A DNA stretch of 64,000 bases from Thalassotalea insulae (lineage in GTDB: Bacteria; Pseudomonadota; Gammaproteobacteria; Enterobacterales; Alteromonadaceae): assembly GCF_030161395.1 (NCBI RefSeq), contig NZ_BSST01000001.1, forward strand, positions 2,852,001 to 2,916,000. The letters run 5' to 3'. Positions 34,850-42,349 of this stretch are shown piece after piece. Each line of letters starts with the position of its first letter. The first letter of the stretch is position 1. The notes beneath the pieces are model-generated. The model did not search any database and was not told the DNA's origin. It saw nothing but the letters and a program-made list of their open reading frames with translations. Both the position numbers and the translations under genes were made by a program.

Positions 34850-36106
34850 ATGCTTACTCGTGATATGAATATTGCTGATTTTGATGCAGAACTATGGCAG
34901 GCAATGACAGACGAAACCGTCCGTCAGGAAGAGCACATTGAATTAATTGCATCTGAAAACTACTGTAGCCCGCGCGTTTTAGAAGCGCAAGGTTCGCAGT
35001 TAACCAATAAATATGCTGAAGGTTATCCTGGCAAACGCTATTACGGCGGTTGTGAATATGTCGATAAAGCAGAAGCGTTAGCGATTGAGCGAGCCAAAGA
35101 ATTGTTTGGTGCTGATTATGCCAACGTGCAACCTCATGCTGGTTCTCAGGCAAATGCGGCAGTATTCCAAGCATTAGTTACTCCAGGTGGTAAAGTGTTA
35201 GGTATGAGCCTTGCTCATGGTGGTCACTTAACTCACGGTTCTCATGTTAACTTTTCAGGTAAGTCATACCAAGCGTTTCAATACGGTTTACATCCTGAAA
35301 CTGGTGATATTAACTATGAAGAGTTAGAGCAGTTAGCAAATGAGCATAAGCCAGAGATGATCATCGGTGGTTTCTCTGCGTTTTCTGGTGTTGTTGATTG
35401 GGCGCGGATGCGTAAAATTGCTGACAGCGTAGGTGCTTATTTTATGGTGGATATGGCACATGTTGCCGGTCTTGTTGCAGCAGGATTATATCCAAACCCT
35501 GTTCCTCATGCTCATGTAGTTACTACCACAACTCATAAAACGTTAGCTGGTCCTCGTGGCGGTTTAATCGTTGCTGGTTGTGGTGATGAAGATGTTTATA
35601 AAAAATTAAACTCTGCGGTATTCCCAGGTGGTCAAGGTGGTCCGTTAATGCACGTGATTGCAGCGAAAGCGGTGGCGTTTAAAGAAGCATTACAACCAGA
35701 ATTTAAAGAATACCAACAACGAGTATTAGATAATGCTAAAGCTATGGTGGCAGTATTACAGGAACGTGGTTACAAAGTAGTGTCTAACGGCACTGAAAAC
35801 CACTTATTGCTGTTGGATCTCATCGATAAGGATATTACCGGTAAAGATGCTGATGCGGCGTTAGGTCGTGCTCATATCACGGTTAATAAGAATTCGGTAC
35901 CTAATGATCCGCGTTCACCGTTTGTTACTTCAGGTTTACGTTTAGGTACTCCAGCGATCACCCGTCGTGGTTTTAATGTTGAAGACACTAAAGTCTTAAC
36001 TGGCTGGATTTGTGACATTTTAGATGACATCAACAATGAAGAAACTATCACTGCGGTACAAGCTAAAGTGAGAGAAATCTGTAAGCGTTTACCTGTTTAC
36101 GGTTAA
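34850..36106 (+). CDS. glyA: Serine hydroxymethyltransferase
   Basis: 418 aa. It interconverts serine and glycine with tetrahydrofolate and supplies one-carbon units. Motifs: HIELIASENYCSPRVLEAQGS, NVQPHAGSQAN, DMAHVAGLVAAG and the PLP lysine in VTTTTHKTLAGPRGG. Standard length; ATG at 34850 with GAGG upstream. Followed by a hairpin terminator and then nrdR. Confidence 0.98.
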   Translation: MLTRDMNIADFDAELWQAMTDETVRQEEHIELIASENYCSPRVLEAQGSQLTNKYAEGYPGKRYYGGCEYVDKAEALAIERAKELFGADYANVQPHAGSQANAAVFQALVTPGGKVLGMSLAHGGHLTHGSHVNFSGKSYQAFQYGLHPETGDINYEELEQLANEHKPEMIIGGFSAFSGVVDWARMRKIADSVGAYFMVDMAHVAGLVAAGLYPNPVPHAHVVTTTTHKTLAGPRGGLIVAGCGDEDVYKKLNSAVFPGGQGGPLMHVIAAKAVAFKEALQPEFKEYQQRVLDNAKAMVAVLQERGYKVVSNGTENHLLLLDLIDKDITGKDADAALGRAHITVNKNSVPNDPRSPFVTSGLRLGTPAITRRGFNVEDTKVLTGWICDILDDINNEETITAVQAKVREICKRLPVYG

Positions 36107-36165
36107 TTTCTAGAATGCCAGAACGCATATCATTGTGCGAGAGGCAAGTTGACAAATGAATGATT

Positions 36166-36198
36166 AAAAAGCTCAAACCAATGGTTTGAGCTTTTTTT
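36166..36198 (+). terminator. Rho-independent terminator after glyA
   Basis: 15-bp inverted repeat AAAAAGCTCAAACCA / TGGTTTGAGCTTTTT (very tight loop) ending in T7, between glyA and nrdR. Confidence 0.85.
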
Positions 36199-36268
36199 GT
36201 TTAATCCGTTACATCCCTTTGGAAATACTTTAAAATACGGGCATTAAATTAAACAGAGTAACAGCTTA

Positions 36269-36724
36269 ATGTATTGCCCGTTTTGTACTGCAACAGACAC
36301 TAAAGTCATTGATTCTCGCCTAGTGGCTGATGGTCATCAAATTCGCCGCCGCCGTGCTTGTGTTGCCTGCAATGAAAGATTCACCACTTTTGAAACCGCT
36401 GAATTAGTCATGCCGCGTATTATTAAGCGTGATGGTTCTCGTGAGCCGTTTAATGAAGATAAGTTGCGCAGTGGTTTAGTCAGATCATTAGAGAAGCGTC
36501 CGGTCAGTGTTGAACAAACAGAAAAAGCGATCAATCGACTTAAATCTCAGCTTAGGGCAACTGGAGAGCGGGAAGTATCGAGTGAGATGCTGGGTAATAT
36601 TATTATGGAGCAACTTAAAAGCTTAGATAAAGTCGCGTATGTCCGTTTTGCTTCTGTTTATCGCTCGTTTGAAGATATCAAAGAATTCGGAGAGGAGATC
36701 GCTCGTTTGGGTGACGAAAATTAG
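36269..36724 (+). CDS. nrdR: Transcriptional repressor NrdR
   Basis: 151 aa. It represses ribonucleotide reductase genes in response to ATP/dATP. The N-terminal zinc ribbon has CPFC and CVAC, followed by the ATP-cone (RIIKRDGSREPFNEDKL...). Next to ribD in most gammaproteobacteria, as here: ribD starts right after its stop. No nrdA/B gene is in the window. Confidence 0.97.
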   Translation: MYCPFCTATDTKVIDSRLVADGHQIRRRRACVACNERFTTFETAELVMPRIIKRDGSREPFNEDKLRSGLVRSLEKRPVSVEQTEKAINRLKSQLRATGEREVSSEMLGNIIMEQLKSLDKVAYVRFASVYRSFEDIKEFGEEIARLGDEN

Positions 36725-37852
36725 ATGGCATCAACGTTTTCTTTAGCCGACCATCAGTTCATGGTGCGTGCGCTGCAGTTAGCACGTAAAGCACATTACA
36801 CTACTTCGCCAAACCCAAGGGTAGGTTGCGTGCTAGTTAAAGATGGTGACATTGTTGGTGAGGGTTATCATATCAAGGCCGGTGATGGTCATGCCGAAGT
36901 TAATGCCATTGCTCAGGCAGGAGTTAATGCTCAGGGAGCAACAGCCTACGTAACTTTAGAACCCTGTTCACACTTTGGCCGCACGCCACCTTGTGCGCAA
37001 GGGTTGATAGATGCAGGTGTTAGTCGGGTCATCGCTGCTATGGTTGACCCAAATCCTCAGGTTTCAGGTCGCGGACTGGCATTGTTAGAGCAGGCTGGGA
37101 TTCAATGTGCTTCTGGATTATTAGAAAGTGATGCTCGAACGCTAAACCCTGGCTTTATTAAATTAATGACGGAAAAAATGCCTTACGTTCGTTGTAAGCT
37201 CGCTGCTAGTTTAGATGGTAAAACTGCGATGGCCAGTGGTGAAAGTCAGTGGATCACTTCAAAAGATGCTCGTCAAGATGTGCAAAGGTTAAGGGCGCAA
37301 AGCTGTGCAGTGATCTCAGGCGCTGATGCTGTGATTTATGATCAGGCGCGGATGACAGTTCGTTGGTCAGAGCTCGGGGTATTAAAAAATAGCTATCAGG
37401 AAAGTGAACTGCGTCAGCCATTACGAGTGCTTATCGACAGTAAAAATCGTTTAACGCCGGATCTGAAACTGTTTAGTGAAACATCACCGATTCTTATTAT
37501 TAGCACTGAAGTTGAAAGTTTACACACTTGGCCCCATTTTGTTGAACAAGCTGTGGTAGCAAAGTCTGCCTGTGGTCAATATGTCGACCTCACTGAAGTG
37601 CTGGTATTATTAGCATCAAAAGGACTCAACGATGTTTTAGTGGAGTCGGGGCGTCAGTTAGCTGGTGCTTTTATTGAACAGGGTTTGGTCGACGAACTGA
37701 TTTTATATCAGGCACCGAAATTAATAGGTGATAGTGGTCAGGGATTAATGCTGATGCCTGAAGTGCAACGTTTATCACAGGCGAAAAATCTGACATTTAG
37801 CGATGTCACTATGGTTGGCAGAGATTTAAAAATTACGGCGCTATTGTCTTAA
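36725..37852 (+). CDS. ribD: Bifunctional riboflavin deaminase/reductase
   Basis: 375 aa. The N-terminal deaminase domain has the zinc site HAEVNAI and PCSHFGRTPPC. The C-terminal reductase domain (about 150-375) contains KLAASLDGKTAMASGESQWITS and VLVESGRQLAGAFIEQGLVDEL. It performs steps two and three of riboflavin synthesis. Directly after nrdR without a gap; ribE follows 48 bases later. Confidence 0.97.
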   Translation: MASTFSLADHQFMVRALQLARKAHYTTSPNPRVGCVLVKDGDIVGEGYHIKAGDGHAEVNAIAQAGVNAQGATAYVTLEPCSHFGRTPPCAQGLIDAGVSRVIAAMVDPNPQVSGRGLALLEQAGIQCASGLLESDARTLNPGFIKLMTEKMPYVRCKLAASLDGKTAMASGESQWITSKDARQDVQRLRAQSCAVISGADAVIYDQARMTVRWSELGVLKNSYQESELRQPLRVLIDSKNRLTPDLKLFSETSPILIISTEVESLHTWPHFVEQAVVAKSACGQYVDLTEVLVLLASKGLNDVLVESGRQLAGAFIEQGLVDELILYQAPKLIGDSGQGLMLMPEVQRLSQAKNLTFSDVTMVGRDLKITALLS

Positions 37853-37900
37853 CATTTTTTGATAATAACGTTAATCAAGATTAGCATTAAGAGAGTGAAT

Positions 37901-38560
37901 ATGTTCACTGGCATTATTGAAGCGATAGGCTCAATTAAATCAATCAGTATTAATCATCAGGGCGCACGTTTAACCGTGCATTGCCCGTCGCTTGATATGA
38001 GTGACGTCAAACTTGGTGACTCGATAGCAACAAACGGTATTTGTTTAACGGTAGTAGCGTTTGACAGCACGAGTTACAGTGCAGATATTTCCAATGAAAC
38101 GCTAGAGCGTACTGCATTTGGTGGTTATCAGCAAAACCAACAAGTTAATCTGGAAAAGGCGATGTTGCCGACAACACGGTTTGGCGGTCATATGGTTTCC
38201 GGTCATGTAGATGCGGTGGCGGAAATTAAAGCAATTACTAAAAATGGTAACAGTGTTGAATACTGGCTCAGTATGGATGCCAGTATTGCGCCTTATATTG
38301 CAGAAAAAGGCTCGATTACCGTTGATGGTGTTAGCTTGACGGTCAATAGTTTAGCGCAAGATCAGTTTCGCTTAACTATCGTGCCGCATACTACAGGGCA
38401 AACTATTATCCCAAGTTATCAGCTCGGTACCAAGGTCAATATAGAAGTGGATGTAATGGCACGTTACATCGAGCGATTATTACAAAGCAAACAAGCGGCA
38501 AATACGTCATTTGGAGTAACCGAAGCGTTATTGGCACAAAGCGGATTTATTAAAAATTAA
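37901..38560 (+). CDS. ribE: Riboflavin synthase alpha subunit
   Basis: 219 aa from the ATG at 37901, where MFTGIIEAIGSI matches the family N-terminus and GAGAG lies upstream; the in-frame ATG at 37859 would add 14 residues without support. Two lumazine-binding repeats are visible, marked by FGGHMVSGHVD in repeat 1 and VDGVSLTVNSL in repeat 2. Confidence 0.96.
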   Translation: MFTGIIEAIGSIKSISINHQGARLTVHCPSLDMSDVKLGDSIATNGICLTVVAFDSTSYSADISNETLERTAFGGYQQNQQVNLEKAMLPTTRFGGHMVSGHVDAVAEIKAITKNGNSVEYWLSMDASIAPYIAEKGSITVDGVSLTVNSLAQDQFRLTIVPHTTGQTIIPSYQLGTKVNIEVDVMARYIERLLQSKQAANTSFGVTEALLAQSGFIKN

Positions 38561-38569
38561 GAGGCAGCT

Positions 38570-39679
38570 ATGAATTTACACTCTCCAAAAGAGATCATCG
38601 AAGATATAAGACAAGGTAAAATGGTTATCTTGATGGATGATGAAGATCGCGAAAATGAAGGTGACTTTATCATGGCTGCCGAGTTAGTAACGCCAGAAGC
38701 GATTAACTTTATGGCCACTCATGGGCGAGGGTTAATTTGTATGCCGATGACCAGAGAGCGTTGTCAACGCTTAAACTTGCCGCTAATGGTTGATAAGAAT
38801 GATGCGCAATTTTCGACTAACTTTACGGTGTCGATTGAAGCTGCTTCAGGGGTTACGACAGGGATTTCAGCCGCTGATCGGGCAACGACGGTTTTAGCTG
38901 CAGTAGCTAAAGACGCTAATCAGCATTCTATTGTGCAACCAGGGCATATTTTTCCGTTAATGGCAAAAGATGGCGGGGTATTAAACCGTGCCGGCCATAC
39001 AGAAGCGGGTGTTGATTTAGCACGTTTGGCCGGATTAGAACCTGCTGCAGTAATCGTTGAAATTCTCAATGAAGACGGCACTATGGCGCGTCGTCCAGAT
39101 CTGGAAGTGATTGCCGAAAAGCATGGCATAAAAATGGGGACAGTTGCCGATTTAATTGAATACCGCAATGCTAACGAAACCACGATTGAACGTATTTCTC
39201 AATGTAAGTTACCGACTGCTTTTGGTGAATTTGAACTTACCGTGTTTAAAGATACCATTGATGGTCAGGCACATTTTGCCTTAACTAAAGGGCCAATAAA
39301 TAAAGATAAACCGACTTTAGTACGGGTTCATCTGGAAAATACCTTTAGAGATCTATTGTTTAGCCAGAGAGAAAGTGTTGCGAAATGGCCGATCGGCAGT
39401 GCATTAGAAAAAATTGGTCAGGAAGGTGGGGTGTTAGTGCTGCTAGGTAAGCATGAATCACCACAAGAGCTGATTGAGCAGGTAGAGAAATACGCCAAGC
39501 TTGATGCCGGTGAAACCATTAAAGAAGTTAAACGTCATATCGGTTCACGTAATGTTGGCGTTGGCTCACAAATATTATCTAATTTGGGCGTCGGCAAAAT
39601 GCGTCTGTTAAGCTCTCAAGTAAAATACCATTCACTTTCTGGTTTTGGCCTGGAAGTGGTGGAATACATTAGCGAATAG
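38570..39679 (+). CDS. ribB: 3,4-dihydroxy-2-butanone 4-phosphate synthase with degenerate GTP cyclohydrolase II domain
   Basis: 369 aa. Residues 1-205 are a complete DHBP synthase (MDDEDRENEGDFIMAAE, MTRERCQRLNLPLM, HIFPLMAKDGGVLNRAGHTEA). The remaining 160 residues align in position to GTP cyclohydrolase II but lack its zinc Cys signature; the region reads VRVHLENTFRDLLFSQRES. Thus only the RibB activity is expected, and a separate ribA is needed elsewhere. The C-terminal EVKRHIGSRNVGVGSQIL...SGFGLEVVEYI retains the domain's tail. Confidence 0.93.
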   Translation: MNLHSPKEIIEDIRQGKMVILMDDEDRENEGDFIMAAELVTPEAINFMATHGRGLICMPMTRERCQRLNLPLMVDKNDAQFSTNFTVSIEAASGVTTGISAADRATTVLAAVAKDANQHSIVQPGHIFPLMAKDGGVLNRAGHTEAGVDLARLAGLEPAAVIVEILNEDGTMARRPDLEVIAEKHGIKMGTVADLIEYRNANETTIERISQCKLPTAFGEFELTVFKDTIDGQAHFALTKGPINKDKPTLVRVHLENTFRDLLFSQRESVAKWPIGSALEKIGQEGGVLVLLGKHESPQELIEQVEKYAKLDAGETIKEVKRHIGSRNVGVGSQILSNLGVGKMRLLSSQVKYHSLSGFGLEVVEYISE

Positions 39680-39707
39680 CTGCTTTTCTACTAAAAAGTT
39701 AAGAAAG

Positions 39708-39729
39708 AACGCGATCAGATGATCGCGTT
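39708..39729 (+). terminator. Hairpin after ribB
   Basis: Perfect 9-bp stem AACGCGATC / GATCGCGTT with a 4-nt loop, 29 bases past the stop; the following sequence is only moderately T-rich. It marks the end of the riboflavin operon as it stands here. Confidence 0.55.
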
Positions 39730-39791
39730 AGATTGTTAACAAAGCCCTAGATGCCTTTCACTCATTAGGCTATTAACTTTCACAAGGCTCG

Positions 39792-39884
39792 TCACCACTC
39801 TTTTTTAAAGCAGCGACTGTAGATTAAAGTAATGGATGCCAAAATTGCGAGAGTAACTCTTTTGCTAAAGAGGTTTTTAATCAT
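39792..39884 (-). CDS. Putative 30-residue membrane-associated small protein
   Basis: ATG at 39884, with AAGGG 7-8 bases upstream, gives 30 codons and a TGA. Product: a basic N-terminus (MIKNLFSKR), a hydrophobic segment VTLAILASITLIYS and a basic Cys-containing tail RCFKKEW, i.e. a single-TM small protein. Its ribosome binding site and the A and T of its start codon (39883-39896) are perfectly complementary over 14 nt to the core of sRNA unit 2 at 59574-59587. Confidence 0.55.
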   Translation of the reverse strand: MIKNLFSKRVTLAILASITLIYSRCFKKEW

Positions 39885-40037
39885 TTTATTTCCCTTTTAA
39901 ATAATTGAAGTGCCTGATGTTAATTTTATGTTAAAAAAGTCAATGGGTCGGTCGATTTATTTTGGGAAAGTAGAGATATGATTGGGCGTATAATTTGCCA
40001 ATTTGTTGCGTTTGGTGTTTATAGCAGGCACGAAAGC

Positions 40038-40079
40038 ACTGTCAGATTTAATTAAAATTTAGAAATTATATCTGACAGT
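40038..40079 (-). terminator. Hairpin after the amidase gene
   Basis: Inverted repeat ACTGTCAGAT / ATCTGACAGT (10 bp) with a 22-nt AT-rich loop, lying past the stop of the leftward amidase gene. Probable weak terminator. Confidence 0.45.
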
Positions 40080-40114
40080 TCGAGCTGAGACTTATCAGCC
40101 AATGCTGATAGAGT

Positions 40115-41644
40115 TTAATCCAACTTTGGCGGTTTTCGATATAATGTTGCCTGTTCAAAGCTGTAAGCCGCTTCAATTAGCACATCTTCTTTGAGTTTAC
40201 CGGAAAAGAACGACAAACCAACCGGTAAGCCGTGGACATACCCCATAGGCACGGTAATATGAGGGTAACCTGAAATTGCGGCGGCACTGGATGCTGCGCC
40301 GAGGTAATGATCACCGTTAACCAGATCTATTTTCCATGCTGGCCCTGTGGTTGGTGCAATAATCATATCCAGTTGATGTTCTTTCAGTAATTTATCTATC
40401 CCTTGGGCCTGAGTCAGAGTTTTTGCTTGAGCTAACGCCTCAGTATATTCCTTATCTGTTAATTCGCCTTTCGCCTGTGCCATCTCCATGATTTCCTGCT
40501 GAAAATAAGGCATCTCTTGCTCAGCATGTTTTTCGTTAAAACTCATGACATCCGCTAGTGTTTTTGGCAATCCAGGCGCGGTTTGAGACAGGTATTGAGC
40601 CAAATCATGCTTAAACTCATAGAGTAAAACGGTAAATTCTGCCTCATCCCATTGAGACATACTCTCAAATGTCAGGTTGTCGATTATCACTGCACCCTGT
40701 GCCTTTAAAATCTCTAGGTTTTGCTCAAAGACTTTATCTAACCCTTGATGATAGCCCATTAAATCTCGGGCAATACCGATGCGTTTACCTTTTAAACCAT
40801 CTATTTTTAAATGGGATAGGTAATCGATGTTTGAGTGAGTGACATTGGGATCCGTTTCATCTTCCGCTACCATGGCGCTGAGCAGAATAACTGCATCGGT
40901 AACATTGCGCGCCATAGGACCGGCGGTATCTTGGCTATGGGCAATCGGGATAATGCCGTCACGGCTGACAGTGCCTAAAGTCGGTTTAATGCCGACAATA
41001 CCATTAAGTGCAGATGGGCAAGTGACTGAACCGTCGGTTTCAGTGCCTAAGGCGATAGTTGCAAGATTTGCGGCAATCGCCACGCCTGAGCCTGAGCTTG
41101 AACCACAGGGGCTAGTGCTAGTGTCATAAGGGTTTTTGGTTTGACCATATAAAGCACTCCAACCACTGGATGATGCAGTTGAGCGAAAGTTTGCCCATTC
41201 ACTTAAGTTGGTTTTACCTAAAATAATCGCACCGGCTTTTTTCAGTTGTTGAACAACAAAAGCATCATCTTGTGGAAAGTTCTTAGCTAAGGCATAAGAA
41301 CCAGCAGTATTGCTCATGCCGTCAGTGGTATCGATATTATCTTTGAGTACCACTGGAATGCCGTGTAGTGGGCCAACTAGTCCTGATGCTTTAAGCTTTT
41401 GATCTAGTGCTTTGGCTTGTGCTAGCGCTTGTTTATTTATTTGTGATACTGAATTCAGCTTCTTGCCATTACGATCATATTTTTCAATCCGGGTAAGGTA
41501 ATATTTGACTAAGGCTTCACTGGTCAGTTCGCCCGCTTTCATTTTCTGATGTAGTTCTGTAATGGTTGCTTGCTCATTCACCTGCCCCAAGCTGAAAAAG
41601 GTAGGAATAATTAGCAGTAAAAACGCAAAGTATTTAATCCGCAT
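40115..41644 (-). CDS. Secreted amidase (amidase-signature family)
   Basis: 509 aa from the ATG at 41644 (signal peptide MRIKYFAFLLLIIPTFFSLGQ); the frame is open to 41692 but starts there without a signal-like N-terminus. Catalytic Ser-cisSer-Lys triad: Lys in VVLKDNIDT, Ser in SSSGSGVAIAANLA, Ser in TDGSVTCPS. The GKTNLSEWANFRS and FVQQLKKAGAIILGKTN features match the peptide amidase subgroup. A 525-aa reading includes extra upstream residues. It sits at a disrupted locus, next to a TonB receptor remnant. Confidence 0.92.
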   Translation of the reverse strand: MRIKYFAFLLLIIPTFFSLGQVNEQATITELHQKMKAGELTSEALVKYYLTRIEKYDRNGKKLNSVSQINKQALAQAKALDQKLKASGLVGPLHGIPVVLKDNIDTTDGMSNTAGSYALAKNFPQDDAFVVQQLKKAGAIILGKTNLSEWANFRSTASSSGWSALYGQTKNPYDTSTSPCGSSSGSGVAIAANLATIALGTETDGSVTCPSALNGIVGIKPTLGTVSRDGIIPIAHSQDTAGPMARNVTDAVILLSAMVAEDETDPNVTHSNIDYLSHLKIDGLKGKRIGIARDLMGYHQGLDKVFEQNLEILKAQGAVIIDNLTFESMSQWDEAEFTVLLYEFKHDLAQYLSQTAPGLPKTLADVMSFNEKHAEQEMPYFQQEIMEMAQAKGELTDKEYTEALAQAKTLTQAQGIDKLLKEHQLDMIIAPTTGPAWKIDLVNGDHYLGAASSAAAISGYPHITVPMGYVHGLPVGLSFFSGKLKEDVLIEAAYSFEQATLYRKPPKLD

Positions 41645-41872
41645 AGTCATGTCTTTTATTGTTATTGAAAGCTTGTTATAGCAATAAAACACCAGCGAAA
41701 TCTAGCTTATTATAAATTATTGGGGTTTAAAAAATAGTCGCTCTGTTAAGAACAAGTTACAGGTTTATGCTTAGGTAAGTGGTAGAAATTTCAACGATAG
41801 TAAATGGGATTGTTGGCTAATTTAATTGTAATTGCGGGAGTTAGATGACGATAATAAAGCGCGGATAATAAA

Positions 41873-41899
41873 AAAGGGTAAACGAATAGTTTACCCTTT
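41873..41899 (-). terminator. Rho-independent terminator of the truncated receptor gene
   Basis: 11-bp stem AAAGGGTAAAC / GTTTACCCTTT; on the minus strand it is followed by T6, lying 27 bases past the remnant's stop. Confidence 0.8.
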
Positions 41900-41925
41900 A
41901 GTGTCATTAATAAGCGGTATACAAC

Positions 41926-42349
41926 TTAAAAGTTATATATAAAGCCAGCATAATAATTGCGACCTAAAATACCCCAACCATTTCTGGTGCCATAGTTAGT
42001 TGTCCAATGGTCTAAACCTGTGTGGTTAGTGATGTTATTTATACCAACATATAAATTGGCTTGTTCTGATAAGTTGTAGCTAGCACGTAGGTTGTGAATA
42101 TTTGAGTTACCCGGGTTTTGCGAATCATAATATTCATCCGAGACGTCCAAATTCAATTTGCCTCCTTGCTTAAATTTATAAGTCCAACTTGCACTGAAGT
42201 TTCCTTCAGTATAGGTAGTGGTGAAGTTAGCTTGCCATTTAGGAATACTCAATTGTCCTAAGTCATCGTCTTTAACTGCTTTTGCTTCGACAAAATCAAA
42301 AGCGGTGAAAGAAGATTCTAACTGTAGTGACCAACCAGTGAGGTAAATT
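41926..42349 (-). pseudogene. C-terminal remnant of a TonB-dependent receptor
   Basis: The frame encodes about 140 residues of an outer-membrane barrel end: alternating strands, a plug-less tail with GNFSASWTYKFKQGG, LRASYNLSEQANLYVGINNITNHTG, and a terminal NYYAGFIYNF. This matches the last strands of TonB-dependent receptors. The upstream portion would lie inside dxs, whose stop codon is at 42350-42352, so at least 500 residues are missing. No receptor start exists nearby. It retains its own terminator. Confidence 0.8.

Larger units (their letters stand above)
39680..40114. other. Gap between ribB and the amidase gene
   Basis: 435 bases where ribH and nusB would normally follow ribB. The stretch holds the ribB hairpin, the 30-codon leftward ORF at 39792-39884, and an amidase terminator. 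The rest is AT-rich and without other frames. Confidence 0.5.

Noticed and set aside
36106..39680. FMN riboswitch in front of the riboflavin genes
   Set aside because: The spaces before ribD, ribE and ribB are 0-48 bases, and no conserved FMN-element boxes were seen.
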